Below, one piece after another: positions 5,967-12,648 of a stretch of 14,343 nt of DNA. A program made the position numbers and the translations under genes. The stretch's first letter is position 1, and every line of letters begins with the position of its first letter. Source of the DNA: an uncultured Oscillospiraceae bacterium (GTDB lineage: Bacteria > Bacillota > Clostridia > Oscillospirales > Oscillospiraceae). The stretch covers positions 1 through 14,343 of the forward strand of contig CATZYY010000047.1 of NCBI GenBank assembly GCA_958426425.1. Reading direction: 5' to 3'. The notes below the pieces were generated by a model. The model saw only the letters and a program-made list of their open reading frames with translations. It made no database searches and was not told where the DNA came from.

Positions 5967-6899
5967 TCAGAAAGTGACGACCTCCTGGGCGGGTTTTTCC
6001 GCCGGACCGATGGCCAGCACGTGCATGACGGGGCCCCGGCCCTTGTAGGCGGCGTGCTTCTCCACAGCCATACGGGCGGTGACCTCGATCCAGTCCCGGT
6101 TGTTGTACTGGCTGAGGCCCATGCCCTTGGCGATGAGGCCCATGAACTGGATGTCGTTTTCACAGCAAGTCATCACGAAGCGGCCGGGGCAGTGGATGCC
6201 GGGGTATTTCTTGGAGTGGCACATGACCAGCTTCATGTGGACGGTTTTGCCGGCGTACCGATCCGGGTGATCCATCACATCCACGTACCACACGCCGAAG
6301 TCGTCGTCGGGGATGTCGATGACCTCCTGATTGAGGTCGAAGGGACACTCGTCTCCGGTCAGGTAGTCCTCGCTGGTGCCGTCCTCCATCTCCAGATAGA
6401 TGTCCGCCCGGCGGTTCACCATCCGCAGGTTCCGCTTGCGCAGGGCGTCCCGCAGCTCCGGGGTGCAGCGGTTGAATACCAGCAGGTCCGCGTTGGTGAT
6501 CTTCTCCATCATCAGCTGGCCCATGTTCTTGGCGTACATGTCGAAGGTGGGGGCGTACACAAAGGTCATGATCTGGTAGAGGACCCAGTTGGCCGGCAGC
6601 ACTTCCCTGTAAAGCCGCTCCATCTGCCACATGCCATTGTATTCGATGAGCACCTGCTTAGGGTGGTACTCCTTCTCCAGCTCCTTGAGCCGGGAGCACT
6701 TCAGGTCCTCCTCGTCCTCAAAGGTGACGACGGTCACGTTGTCCAGGGCGTTTTTTTCGTATTCTTTCTCCCCCTCCTCACAGCAGAGAAGCAGGGTCGG
6801 CTCCTGGCGGGCAAAGCCATCCTCCAGAATGCCGTTGATAAAGTCGGTCTTGCCGGCATCTAAAAAGCCGGCGACCAGATAAACAGGAATATCAGCCAT
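5967..6899 (-). CDS. COG0523-like P-loop GTPase fused to a YcgQ/DUF1980-type C-terminal domain
   Basis: The 310-residue protein has an N-terminal CobW/COG0523-like P-loop (GFLDAGKTDF, Walker A 11-18). The conserved CxCC metal motif of that family is absent from the place it should be, and the usual NKxD is replaced by FNRC. IEYNGMW stands where the family has its E-x-SG segment. The C-terminal half (about 185-310) reads like the last domain of the YcgQ/TIGR03943 (DUF1980) proteins: DRYAGKTVHMKL, then GRFVMTCCENDIQFMGL, then NRDWIEVTARM and a closing KPAQEVVTF. Cysteines 227, 237, 245 and 246 could bind metal. Function is unknown; metal handling is inferred from both families and from the COG0523 neighbour upstream. 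Start ATG 6899 places the P-loop at the normal distance and has AGGAA 12 nt upstream. A GTG at 6992 in the same frame is rejected because the extra residues are non-family. It is probably co-transcribed with the gene at 7066-8136. Confidence 0.87.
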   Translation of the reverse strand: MADIPVYLVAGFLDAGKTDFINGILEDGFARQEPTLLLCCEEGEKEYEKNALDNVTVVTFEDEEDLKCSRLKELEKEYHPKQVLIEYNGMWQMERLYREVLPANWVLYQIMTFVYAPTFDMYAKNMGQLMMEKITNADLLVFNRCTPELRDALRKRNLRMVNRRADIYLEMEDGTSEDYLTGDECPFDLNQEVIDIPDDDFGVWYVDVMDHPDRYAGKTVHMKLVMCHSKKYPGIHCPGRFVMTCCENDIQFMGLIAKGMGLSQYNNRDWIEVTARMAVEKHAAYKGRGPVMHVLAIGPAEKPAQEVVTF

Positions 6900-7065
6900 G
6901 GTAAAGTGTGTTTCCTTTCGGGTAAAATACGCGGAACAGATGCCTGGGCGGTGAAAGATGTTGGATCTCCGCCGGGCTTGGTTGTCGTGCACGGGACTTA
7001 AAAAAAGACCGGCGTCCGTGGCGAGTTAAAATTCTTTTGGTCCTTTGCTTTTTTAAGAAAAGGAC
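6900..7065 (-). other. Intercistronic region between the two GTPase genes, with a hairpin
   Basis: This 166-bp gap has a hairpin immediately after the upstream stop: GTCCTTT (7040-7046) pairs with AAAGGAC (7059-7065), with CTT/AAG inside around a 4-nt loop. It has no clear T-tract on the minus strand, so it may be a 3' processing or weak termination structure. A run of seven T on the minus strand (7000-7006) lacks a convincing stem before it. No strong promoter is visible for the downstream gene; TATTTT at about 6925-6930 lacks a good -35. Confidence 0.4.
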
Positions 7066-8136
7066 TTACAGGCCGAACAGCTGAGCCAGCTTGTCCTCCT
7101 TCAGCTCCGCACCGATGACGCACAGCCGGCCGGTGTAGTCGGGATGGCCGGGACGGACCTGGTGCTCCTCCGGCACAAAGTCGAATTCGATCCACTGTCC
7201 GTCCTCGCCGGAGACGATGCCCTTGGCCCGGAGGATCTTGCCGTACTCGCCGGAGTCCAGGGCGGTGAGGATGCGCTCGATGTCCGCCTGGGCGAACACC
7301 TTGGGCGTCTCCTTGCCCCAGGAGGTGAACACCTCGTCGGCATGATGGTGGTGATGGTGGCAGGAGCAGTTAGGATCGTCGCACTCGTGATCGTGGTCGT
7401 GATGATGCTCGTGCTCGTGGTCATGGTGGTGCTCATGCTCGTGCTCGTGCTCATGGTCATGATGGTGCTCATGGGCGTGTTCCGCCTCGTCGGCAGCGTG
7501 CTCGGCCCGCATCTTCTCCAGCAGTTCGTCGGCCAGAGACACCTTCTCCATGGCGGAGAGGATCACCTTTCCGTCCAGCTGGTCCCAGGGGGTGGTGAGG
7601 ATGGCGGCGTCGGGGTTCTTCTCCCGCAGCATGGCCGCAGCAGCCTCCAGCTTCTCCTGGGTCAGCTTCTGGGTACGGGAGAGAATGATGGCGCCGGCGG
7701 ATTCAATTTGGTTGTTGTAGAACTCGCCGAAGTTCTTCATGTAGACCTTCACTTTGGTGGCGTCGGCCACAGTGACGTAGCTATCCAGCACCATGTCGGG
7801 AATTTCGGCGATGGTGTTCTGTACGGCCACCACCACGTCGCTGAGCTTGCCTACGCCGGAGGGCTCGATGAGAATGCGGTCCGGATGGAACTGCTTCTGC
7901 ACGTCCTTCAGCGCCTTGCCGAAGTCACCCACCAGGGAGCAGCAGATGCAGCCGGAGGACATCTCGGAGATCTGGATGCCGGATTCCTTCAAAAAGCCGC
8001 CGTCAATGCTGATTTCGCCGAATTCATTTTCGATCAGCACCAGCTGCTCGCCCTGAAAGGCCTCGGACAGGAGCTTTTTGATGAGGGTGGTTTTGCCGGC
8101 GCCCAAAAAGCCGGAGATAATGTCGATTTTTGTCAT
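7066..8136 (-). CDS. COG0523 (CobW/ZNG1-type) metallochaperone GTPase with a histidine-rich loop
   Basis: This 356-residue protein belongs to the COG0523 family of GTPases that deliver or insert metals, often zinc or cobalt. Walker A is GFLGAGKTT (9-17), followed by IENEFGE (switch region) and the metal motif SGCICCS with CxCC at 63-66. ILIEPSGVG matches the family's E-x-SG segment. The base-recognition NKxD is replaced by LSRTQ. Between the GTPase and the C-terminal domain, residues 213-265 hold 26 histidines mixed with Asp/Glu, plus C252, C257 and C259 (ECDDPNCSC), a likely metal store or sensor. The C-terminal CobW domain follows (FTSWGKETP, ILRAKGIV, WIEFDFVP). The start is ATG 8136 with AAAGGA 9 nt upstream. 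It stands first in a likely two-gene unit with the GTPase-DUF1980 protein. Which metal it handles cannot be told; no zinc transporter or Zur-like gene is in the window. Confidence 0.94.
   Translation of the reverse strand: MTKIDIISGFLGAGKTTLIKKLLSEAFQGEQLVLIENEFGEISIDGGFLKESGIQISEMSSGCICCSLVGDFGKALKDVQKQFHPDRILIEPSGVGKLSDVVVAVQNTIAEIPDMVLDSYVTVADATKVKVYMKNFGEFYNNQIESAGAIILSRTQKLTQEKLEAAAAMLREKNPDAAILTTPWDQLDGKVILSAMEKVSLADELLEKMRAEHAADEAEHAHEHHHDHEHEHEHEHHHDHEHEHHHDHDHECDDPNCSCHHHHHHADEVFTSWGKETPKVFAQADIERILTALDSGEYGKILRAKGIVSGEDGQWIEFDFVPEEHQVRPGHPDYTGRLCVIGAELKEDKLAQLFGL
7342..7479 (-). repeat. Low-complexity tract encoding the His/Asp/Glu loop
   Basis: Irregular tandem CAT/CAC and GAG/GAC codons give residues 220-265 of the GTPase. 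The tract can expand or contract by slippage, so its length may differ among strains. Read on the plus strand it yields a valine/methionine-rich pseudo-membrane sequence, which is an artefact. Confidence 0.85.
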
Positions 8137-8175
8137 GCGATCAAGTCCTTTGCTATAAATTTTTTGACCGACATT

Positions 8176-8203
8176 ATCTTACCATTAAAAATAGAAAATG
8201 CAA
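8176..8203 (-). promoter_or_regulatory. Probable sigma-A promoter for the His-rich GTPase
   Basis: On the minus strand TTGCAT (8198-8203), a 16-bp AT-rich spacer, then TAAGAT (8176-8181). The leader would be about 33 nt with AAAGGA before ATG 8136. GATAAT, 3 bp further on, is an alternative -10. No terminator is visible for the upstream transporter, so read-through is possible. Confidence 0.55.
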
Positions 8204-8234
8204 CTGCCTCCGGGACAAAAAACCGGGATTTGCG

Positions 8235-9611
8235 CTATTTTCCCCAGCCTGATTGCAGCCGGACCTGGAATGACCGCGCCTCTTTTGCCACCGTGCCGGA
8301 GAGCAGCAGCAGGCACAGCAGATTGGGCAGCGCCATCAATGCGTTGCAGATGTCCGCCAGGCGGAATACCAGTTCCAGCTCCGCTGCCGCACCCCAAAAG
8401 GCCGACAGGGCAAAGAGGGTCCGGTAGGCAGCAATGCCGCGGCCGCCTGTCAGATAGCCGAAGGCGGTCTGCCCCTGATAGGCCCAGCCAATGACGGTTG
8501 AGAAGGCAAAGAGAGTCACGCAGATGCTGACCAATGCGCCGCCCGTTCTGCCCAATACCGTGGAGAAGGCCAAAATGGTGAGAGCAGCGCCGTTGACTTC
8601 CGGGCCGGTACTGGAATCCAGGACCCCGGAGGCGCAGATGGCAAGGCCGGTGACGGTGCAGAGAAGCAGGGTGTCAAAGACGATGCCGGTCATGCTGATG
8701 TAGCCCTGCCGGGCGGGAGAGTCCGTGCGGGCGGCGGCAGCAGAGATGGCGGCGGACCCAAGACCCGCCTCGTTGGAAAACACGCCCCGGGCCACCCCCC
8801 AGCGGAGGGTGGTGAAAAAGGAGACGGCGGCGCCGGCAGCGCCCCCGGCGGCGGCTCGTGGGGAGACGGCGCACAGGAGAATCTGCCCCAGAGCCTGGGG
8901 CAGATTCCGCCAGTTGCCGAGAATCACGGTTAGCCCTGCGCCTAGATACAGCAGGGCCATAGCAGGCACCAGCACAGAGGATACCCGGGAGATTCCCTGA
9001 ATGCCGCCCAGGATAATGACCAGGGCCAGTGCCGCCGTCACGGCGCCTACCGCCATAGGCGACAGGGAAAAGGAGGCGGACAGTGCCCCGGCAATGGAGT
9101 TGGCCTGGGTCATGCTGCCGATACCGAAGGAGGCGCCTACGGCAAACAGAGCGAACACCGCTCCCAGGACGGCACCGGGACGGCCCAGAGCGGCGGCCAT
9201 GACATACATGGGGCCGCCGTATGGACGGCCCTGCCGGTCCCGGCGGCGGTATTTTGCCGACAGGGTGCACTCCGCAAACTTGGTGGCCATGCCCAGCAGA
9301 GCGGAGACCTCCATCCATACTAGCGCCCCCGGACCGCCGGTGGTCAGCGCTGTGGCCACGCCCACAATGTTGCCGGTGCCGATGGTGGCTGCCAGAGCTG
9401 TCATCAGGGCGGAGAAGGGAGATACGCCATCCCCGCCGCCATGGCGGGCCTCCCGGCTGAGAACGCTTCGAAGTGCCCAGCCCAAATTCCGCCACGGGAG
9501 AAACCTCAGGCGAACGGTTAGAAATACTCCAGTGCCCAGCAGCAGTGCCAGGGTACCGGGGCCCCACAGAATCTGATCTGCTGCCTGAAACCATGCAGCC
9601 AATGTTTCCAT
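8235..9611 (-). CDS. Sodium:alanine symporter-family (AGCS) amino acid transporter
   Basis: The 458-residue polytopic membrane protein matches the AGCS family, which imports alanine or glycine with Na+ (or H+). Family signatures are ALAATIGTGNIVGVATAL with GGPGALVWM, GGPMYVM, and FSNEAGLGSAAISAAAA. About ten to eleven hydrophobic helices are spread along the chain, and length is typical of the family. The start ATG 9611 has GGGAGG 6 nt upstream. A possible extended -10 (TGGTACATA on the minus strand, -10 at 9635-9640) has no good -35, so the promoter is uncertain. It lies 98 bp upstream of the His-rich GTPase gene in the same direction. No functional link between the two is apparent. The exact substrate (alanine, glycine or serine) is not predictable from sequence. 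Confidence 0.95.
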   Translation of the reverse strand: METLAAWFQAADQILWGPGTLALLLGTGVFLTVRLRFLPWRNLGWALRSVLSREARHGGGDGVSPFSALMTALAATIGTGNIVGVATALTTGGPGALVWMEVSALLGMATKFAECTLSAKYRRRDRQGRPYGGPMYVMAAALGRPGAVLGAVFALFAVGASFGIGSMTQANSIAGALSASFSLSPMAVGAVTAALALVIILGGIQGISRVSSVLVPAMALLYLGAGLTVILGNWRNLPQALGQILLCAVSPRAAAGGAAGAAVSFFTTLRWGVARGVFSNEAGLGSAAISAAAARTDSPARQGYISMTGIVFDTLLLCTVTGLAICASGVLDSSTGPEVNGAALTILAFSTVLGRTGGALVSICVTLFAFSTVIGWAYQGQTAFGYLTGGRGIAAYRTLFALSAFWGAAAELELVFRLADICNALMALPNLLCLLLLSGTVAKEARSFQVRLQSGWGK

Positions 9612-9680
9612 GCGCTGCCTCCCTTACCTAAATCTATGTACCAGCATACGGAAGAGAGAGAAGTTTATGCCTGGAAAACA

Positions 9681-9712
9681 GGGGCAGGCGCCCAACTGTG
9701 GACACCTGCCCC
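9681..9712 (-). terminator. Rho-independent terminator of spoVT
   Basis: On the minus strand GGGGCAGG pairs with CCTGCCCC and the stem continues for five more pairs including two G-T wobbles, closing a 6-nt loop. TGTTTTCC follows. It begins 27 nt after the spoVT stop. Confidence 0.85.
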
Positions 9713-9739
9713 GGATTTTATTGCGAGATGCGCCGCCTG

Positions 9740-10279
9740 TCAGCTTTCCATGTGACGGCCCAGGAAGGCGGCAATGGTCTGCGCCAGTTTATACTCTGTA
9801 TCGCCGGTGATGGTCCCGTCGGCAGAGATAAACAGCACCAGGCCCAGCAGGTCGCCTTCCGCCAAAATGGGGGCTGCTACGGCGGTGGTTAGCTTGTCGT
9901 TGCCGTCGCAGACGGGGATGGCCTTTCCTTCTCCTGTGCGCTGATAAATCCGGCGGCTTTCCATGATCTGCTCCAGCTCGGCTGTAATCCGCTTGCCCAA
10001 CAGCTCCCGCTTACCGCCGCCGGCCACGGCGATAACTGTGTCCCGGTCCGTAACAGCGCACACACTGCCAGTAGACCGGCTCATGGTCTCACAGAGCTCC
10101 ACGGCGAAGTCCTCTACTCCACCCAGCAGAGAGTATTTTTTGAAAATTACCTCCCCATCCCGGCTGGTGTAGATCTCCAGAGGGTCACCCTCCCGAATGC
10201 GCATGGTACGGCGAATCTCCTTGGGAATGACCACCCGTCCCAAGTCATCAATCCGCCGTACGATTCCAGTTGCCTTCAT
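9740..10279 (-). CDS. spoVT: Stage V sporulation protein T, AbrB-type regulator
   Basis: SpoVT is a forespore transcription factor that tunes late sporulation and spore germination genes in Bacillus and Clostridia. The 179-residue product starts MKATGIVRRIDDLGRVVIPK, the AbrB swapped-hairpin DNA-binding domain (1-50), followed by a GAF-like C-terminal domain (about 56-179). This matches B. subtilis SpoVT in length and layout. ATG 10279 is chosen over upstream ATGs at 10300 and 10321 because AAAGGAG lies 8 nt before it and the family begins with MKATG. A sigma-G-type promoter at 10346-10374 fits forespore expression. Its terminator is at 9681-9712. The gene is divergent from the glgBCD operon across 443 bp. 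The presence of this gene implies a spore-forming lineage. Confidence 0.96.
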   Translation of the reverse strand: MKATGIVRRIDDLGRVVIPKEIRRTMRIREGDPLEIYTSRDGEVIFKKYSLLGGVEDFAVELCETMSRSTGSVCAVTDRDTVIAVAGGGKRELLGKRITAELEQIMESRRIYQRTGEGKAIPVCDGNDKLTTAVAAPILAEGDLLGLVLFISADGTITGDTEYKLAQTIAAFLGRHMES

Positions 10280-10345
10280 ATCAAAATCTCCTTTGTCCAT
10301 CTCGTTTTCTCTACCGCCCATAAGCGGAATTTGCTTGGCAAAAGC

Positions 10346-10374
10346 TAGTATCCGCAGGATTTGTTTGGCTATGC
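10346..10374 (-). promoter_or_regulatory. Candidate sigma-G (forespore) promoter of spoVT
   Basis: On the minus strand GCATA (10370-10374), 17 bp, then GATACTA (10346-10352). The B. subtilis sigma-G consensus is about GHATR, 17-18 bp, CATnnTA, so only the first -10 base differs. The predicted leader is about 60 nt. No good sigma-A promoter was seen upstream of spoVT. Confidence 0.5.
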
Positions 10375-10537
10375 GGGTTGGGCGCTGGTTTCATTTGCCA
10401 AAGAACGAACCATGTGCGTTGATACAAAAGTGAGGGAAAACGGGTCTTGGAATTTGTGAAAGCTGTGAAAAGAGGATGCAAAATTTTGACACGAACCTGA
10501 ATAAAATGACAAAAATATACAAATGATACTGTTAAAA
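10375..10537. other. AT-rich intergenic DNA between spoVT and glgB
   Basis: The AT content is clearly higher than in the coding DNA on either side. A perfect TTGACA (10486-10491) has no good -10 at 16-18 bp. An extended -10 on the plus strand, TGTTAAAAT (10530-10538 region), has no -35. A second upstream glg promoter is possible but not supported. I see no gene or RNA element here. Confidence 0.5.
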
Positions 10538-10564
10538 TGTAGAAATAATTGTATTAATTCTACA
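10538..10564. repeat. 27-bp imperfect palindrome upstream of the glgB promoter
   Basis: TGTAGAA (10538-10544) and TTCTACA (10558-10564) flank TAAT/ATTA arms around a TGT centre, with one A/A mismatch: 11 matched pairs. It is centred about 80 bp upstream of the predicted glgB transcription start, a common position for an activator or repressor site. Confidence 0.55.
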
Positions 10565-10598
10565 AGGATGCCTCGGCTTTTTCGACAGGAGCATCCTT
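10564..10598. repeat. Second inverted repeat overlapping the glgB -35
   Basis: AAGGATGC (10564-10571) and GCATCCTT (10591-10598) are exact complements, 19 nt apart. The right arm covers the first two bases of TTGACG, and the left arm shares base 10564 with the preceding palindrome. A protein bound here could compete with RNA polymerase. Confidence 0.5.
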
Positions 10599-10625
10599 GA
10601 CGGTATTTTTTGCAGGAAGTATAAT
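10597..10625 (+). promoter_or_regulatory. Near-consensus sigma-A promoter of the glgBCD operon
   Basis: TTGACG (10597-10602), 17 bp, then TATAAT (10620-10625). The start is expected near 10632, giving a leader of about 90 nt to the glgB ATG. Only one base differs from consensus, so control is likely through the flanking inverted repeats rather than a weak promoter. Confidence 0.85.
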
Positions 10626-10722
10626 ATATAAAGTAAAATCCGGTCCGAATCAAGTTATTTCCCCCTGAAAAAATCAAGGAACCTGCCCGCCCCGCAGACG
10701 CGCAGGGAGAGGAGCTGCTGCC

Positions 10723-12648
10723 ATGGCAAGGAGAGATCAAGTAGACCGTTTTCATAAAGGTGAACTGACGGATGGCTGGCGCTGGTTTGGTGCCCATCCG
10801 GAAGAAAAACGAGGCAGGGCCGGCTGGACCTTCCGGGTCTGGGCTCCCCATGCCCAGGCGGTCTCTGTGGTAGGGGACTTCAACGGTTGGGACGAGGCTG
10901 CCTCGCCCCTCAAGCGCAACGGCGAGATCTGGGAGGGCTTTATTCCCGGGCTCAAGCCCTATACTGCGTACAAGTTCGCCGTCCGCGGCGCTGACGGCAT
11001 CGTTCACCAGAAGGCGGACCCTTATGGATTCCACACGGAGACCCGCCCCGCCACCGCCAGCAAGCTGTATGACATCAGCGGCTTCCGCTGGACCGACGCC
11101 GCCTTCCGCAAGAAGAAGGCAGCGCATCCCGTGTACAACGCTCCTTTGAACATCTACGAGGTGCACCTGGGGTCCTGGAAGAAGCGGGACAACGGGGACT
11201 TTGTGGACTACAAGGATCTGGGCCGTGAGCTGGCCGCCTATGTCAAGGACATGGGCTACAACGCCATCGAGCTTCTGCCGGTGACGGAGCACCCGTTGGA
11301 CGATTCCTGGGGCTACCAGTGCACCGGGTATTTCGCTCCCACCTCCCGGTTCGGTACGCCCCATGACTTCATGTGGTTTGTCAACCACATGCACAAAAAC
11401 GGCATCTCCGTCCTGCTGGATTGGGTGCCCGCCCACTTCTGCAAGGATGAGCAGGGCCTGTACCAGTTTGACGGCACTTGCTGTTACGAGTACAGCGACC
11501 CCAACAAGTGGGAGCACGCCAGCTGGGGCACCCGGGTCTTTGACTACGGCCGACCGGAGGTCAAGAGCTTCCTGTTCTCCTCCGCCCGCTTCTGGCTGGA
11601 GGAGTACCATATCGACGGCCTGCGGGTGGATGCCGTGGCCTCTATGCTGTACCTGGATTACGATCGCCGGGGCGGCCCTTGGACGCCCAACAAGTACGGT
11701 GGACATGAGAATCTGGAGGCCATTGATTTCCTGCGGGAACTGAACGCCATGGCCTTCTCCGTAGACCCCAGCGTGCTGATGGTGGCGGAGGAGTCCACGG
11801 CCTGGCCCCTGGTGACCCGGCCTGCCGACGTGGGAGGTCTGGGCTTCAATCTCAAGTGGAACATGGGCTGGATGAACGACATGTGCCACTATCTGAAGCT
11901 GGACCCCTGGTTCCGCCAGGACCACCACAAGGACATCACCTTCTCCATGATGTATGCCTTCTCCGAAAACTTCGTGCTGCCCATTTCCCACGATGAGGTG
12001 GTCCACATGAAGGGCTCCGTGGTGGGGAAGATGCCCGGCGATTATGAGAACCAGCTGCGCTGCCTGAAGGGCTTTTACGCCTACCTTTTGGCCCATCCCG
12101 GCAAGAAGCTGCTGTTTATGGGCGCTGAGATCGGTCAGTGGCACGAGTGGAACTCTGATGGACAGCTGGACTGGTACCTGCTGGATCAGCCTATCAATCA
12201 GAAGATCCACCGTTTCTTCCGGGAAGCCAATGCCTTCTACCAGAAAAACCCCGCTCTGTGGGAGATTGACTTTAGCTGGGAGGGTTTCGAGTGGCTGGTG
12301 CCCGATGACAATCACAACAATGTGGTGGTCTTCCTGCGGAAGGACCAGAAGGGCCGCGACCTGCTGTGCGCGGTGAACTTCTCCCCCAATACATACGAGA
12401 ATTACCGCATGGGCGTTCCGCCTCACCGGCGGTACGTGCCTGTGTTCAACACTGATGATCCGGTTTACGGCGGTGACGGCTTCGGCGATGCGGCGCCGGT
12501 GCCGGTGGAGCTGATTCCCTCCCACGGGAAGGAGCAGTCCGCCGCCATCCGCATCCCCGCCTTCGGGGCGGTCTTCCTGCGGGGTGAGGGTACGCTGCCC
12601 AAGCCCAGAAAGAAGAAACAACAGGCAAAGGAGATGGAGAAACCATGA
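10723..12648 (+). CDS. glgB: 1,4-alpha-glucan (glycogen) branching enzyme
   Basis: GlgB cuts alpha-1,4 chains and rejoins them as alpha-1,6 branches during glycogen synthesis. The 641-residue protein has a CBM48 domain (FRVWAPHAQAVSVVGDFNGWD, 37-57) and a GH13 catalytic barrel. Its conserved regions are DWVPAHF (about 233), the nucleophile D303 in DGLRVDAV, the acid/base E357 in AEESTAW, and D424 in ISHDEVVH. GYFAPTSRFGTP is typical of branching enzymes. The C-terminal beta domain ends in a lysine-rich tail (RKKKQQAK). ATG 10723 has GAGGAG 8 nt upstream. The stop TGA at 12646-12648 overlaps the glgC start (ATGA), suggesting coupled translation. It is first gene of glgBCD. A long open frame on the opposite strand is a composition artefact. 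Confidence 0.97.
   Translation: MARRDQVDRFHKGELTDGWRWFGAHPEEKRGRAGWTFRVWAPHAQAVSVVGDFNGWDEAASPLKRNGEIWEGFIPGLKPYTAYKFAVRGADGIVHQKADPYGFHTETRPATASKLYDISGFRWTDAAFRKKKAAHPVYNAPLNIYEVHLGSWKKRDNGDFVDYKDLGRELAAYVKDMGYNAIELLPVTEHPLDDSWGYQCTGYFAPTSRFGTPHDFMWFVNHMHKNGISVLLDWVPAHFCKDEQGLYQFDGTCCYEYSDPNKWEHASWGTRVFDYGRPEVKSFLFSSARFWLEEYHIDGLRVDAVASMLYLDYDRRGGPWTPNKYGGHENLEAIDFLRELNAMAFSVDPSVLMVAEESTAWPLVTRPADVGGLGFNLKWNMGWMNDMCHYLKLDPWFRQDHHKDITFSMMYAFSENFVLPISHDEVVHMKGSVVGKMPGDYENQLRCLKGFYAYLLAHPGKKLLFMGAEIGQWHEWNSDGQLDWYLLDQPINQKIHRFFREANAFYQKNPALWEIDFSWEGFEWLVPDDNHNNVVVFLRKDQKGRDLLCAVNFSPNTYENYRMGVPPHRRYVPVFNTDDPVYGGDGFGDAAPVPVELIPSHGKEQSAAIRIPAFGAVFLRGEGTLPKPRKKKQQAKEMEKP

Noticed and set aside
7342..7479. 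CRISPR-like short repeats
   Set aside because: The repeats are irregular codon-scale units inside a reading frame, with no spacers of constant length.
7144..8427. A 427-codon plus-strand frame with long Val/Met/Leu stretches that look like membrane helices
   Set aside because: It is the complement of the His/Asp/Glu codons and the rest of the CobW-family gene, an artefact of composition.
10369..12621. A 750-codon open frame on the minus strand opposite glgB, and a 410-codon one at 12465-13697 opposite glgC
   Set aside because: glgB and glgC are unmistakable on the plus strand. The antisense frames arise from GC-rich codon bias and give Val/Gly/His-rich sequence with no family features.
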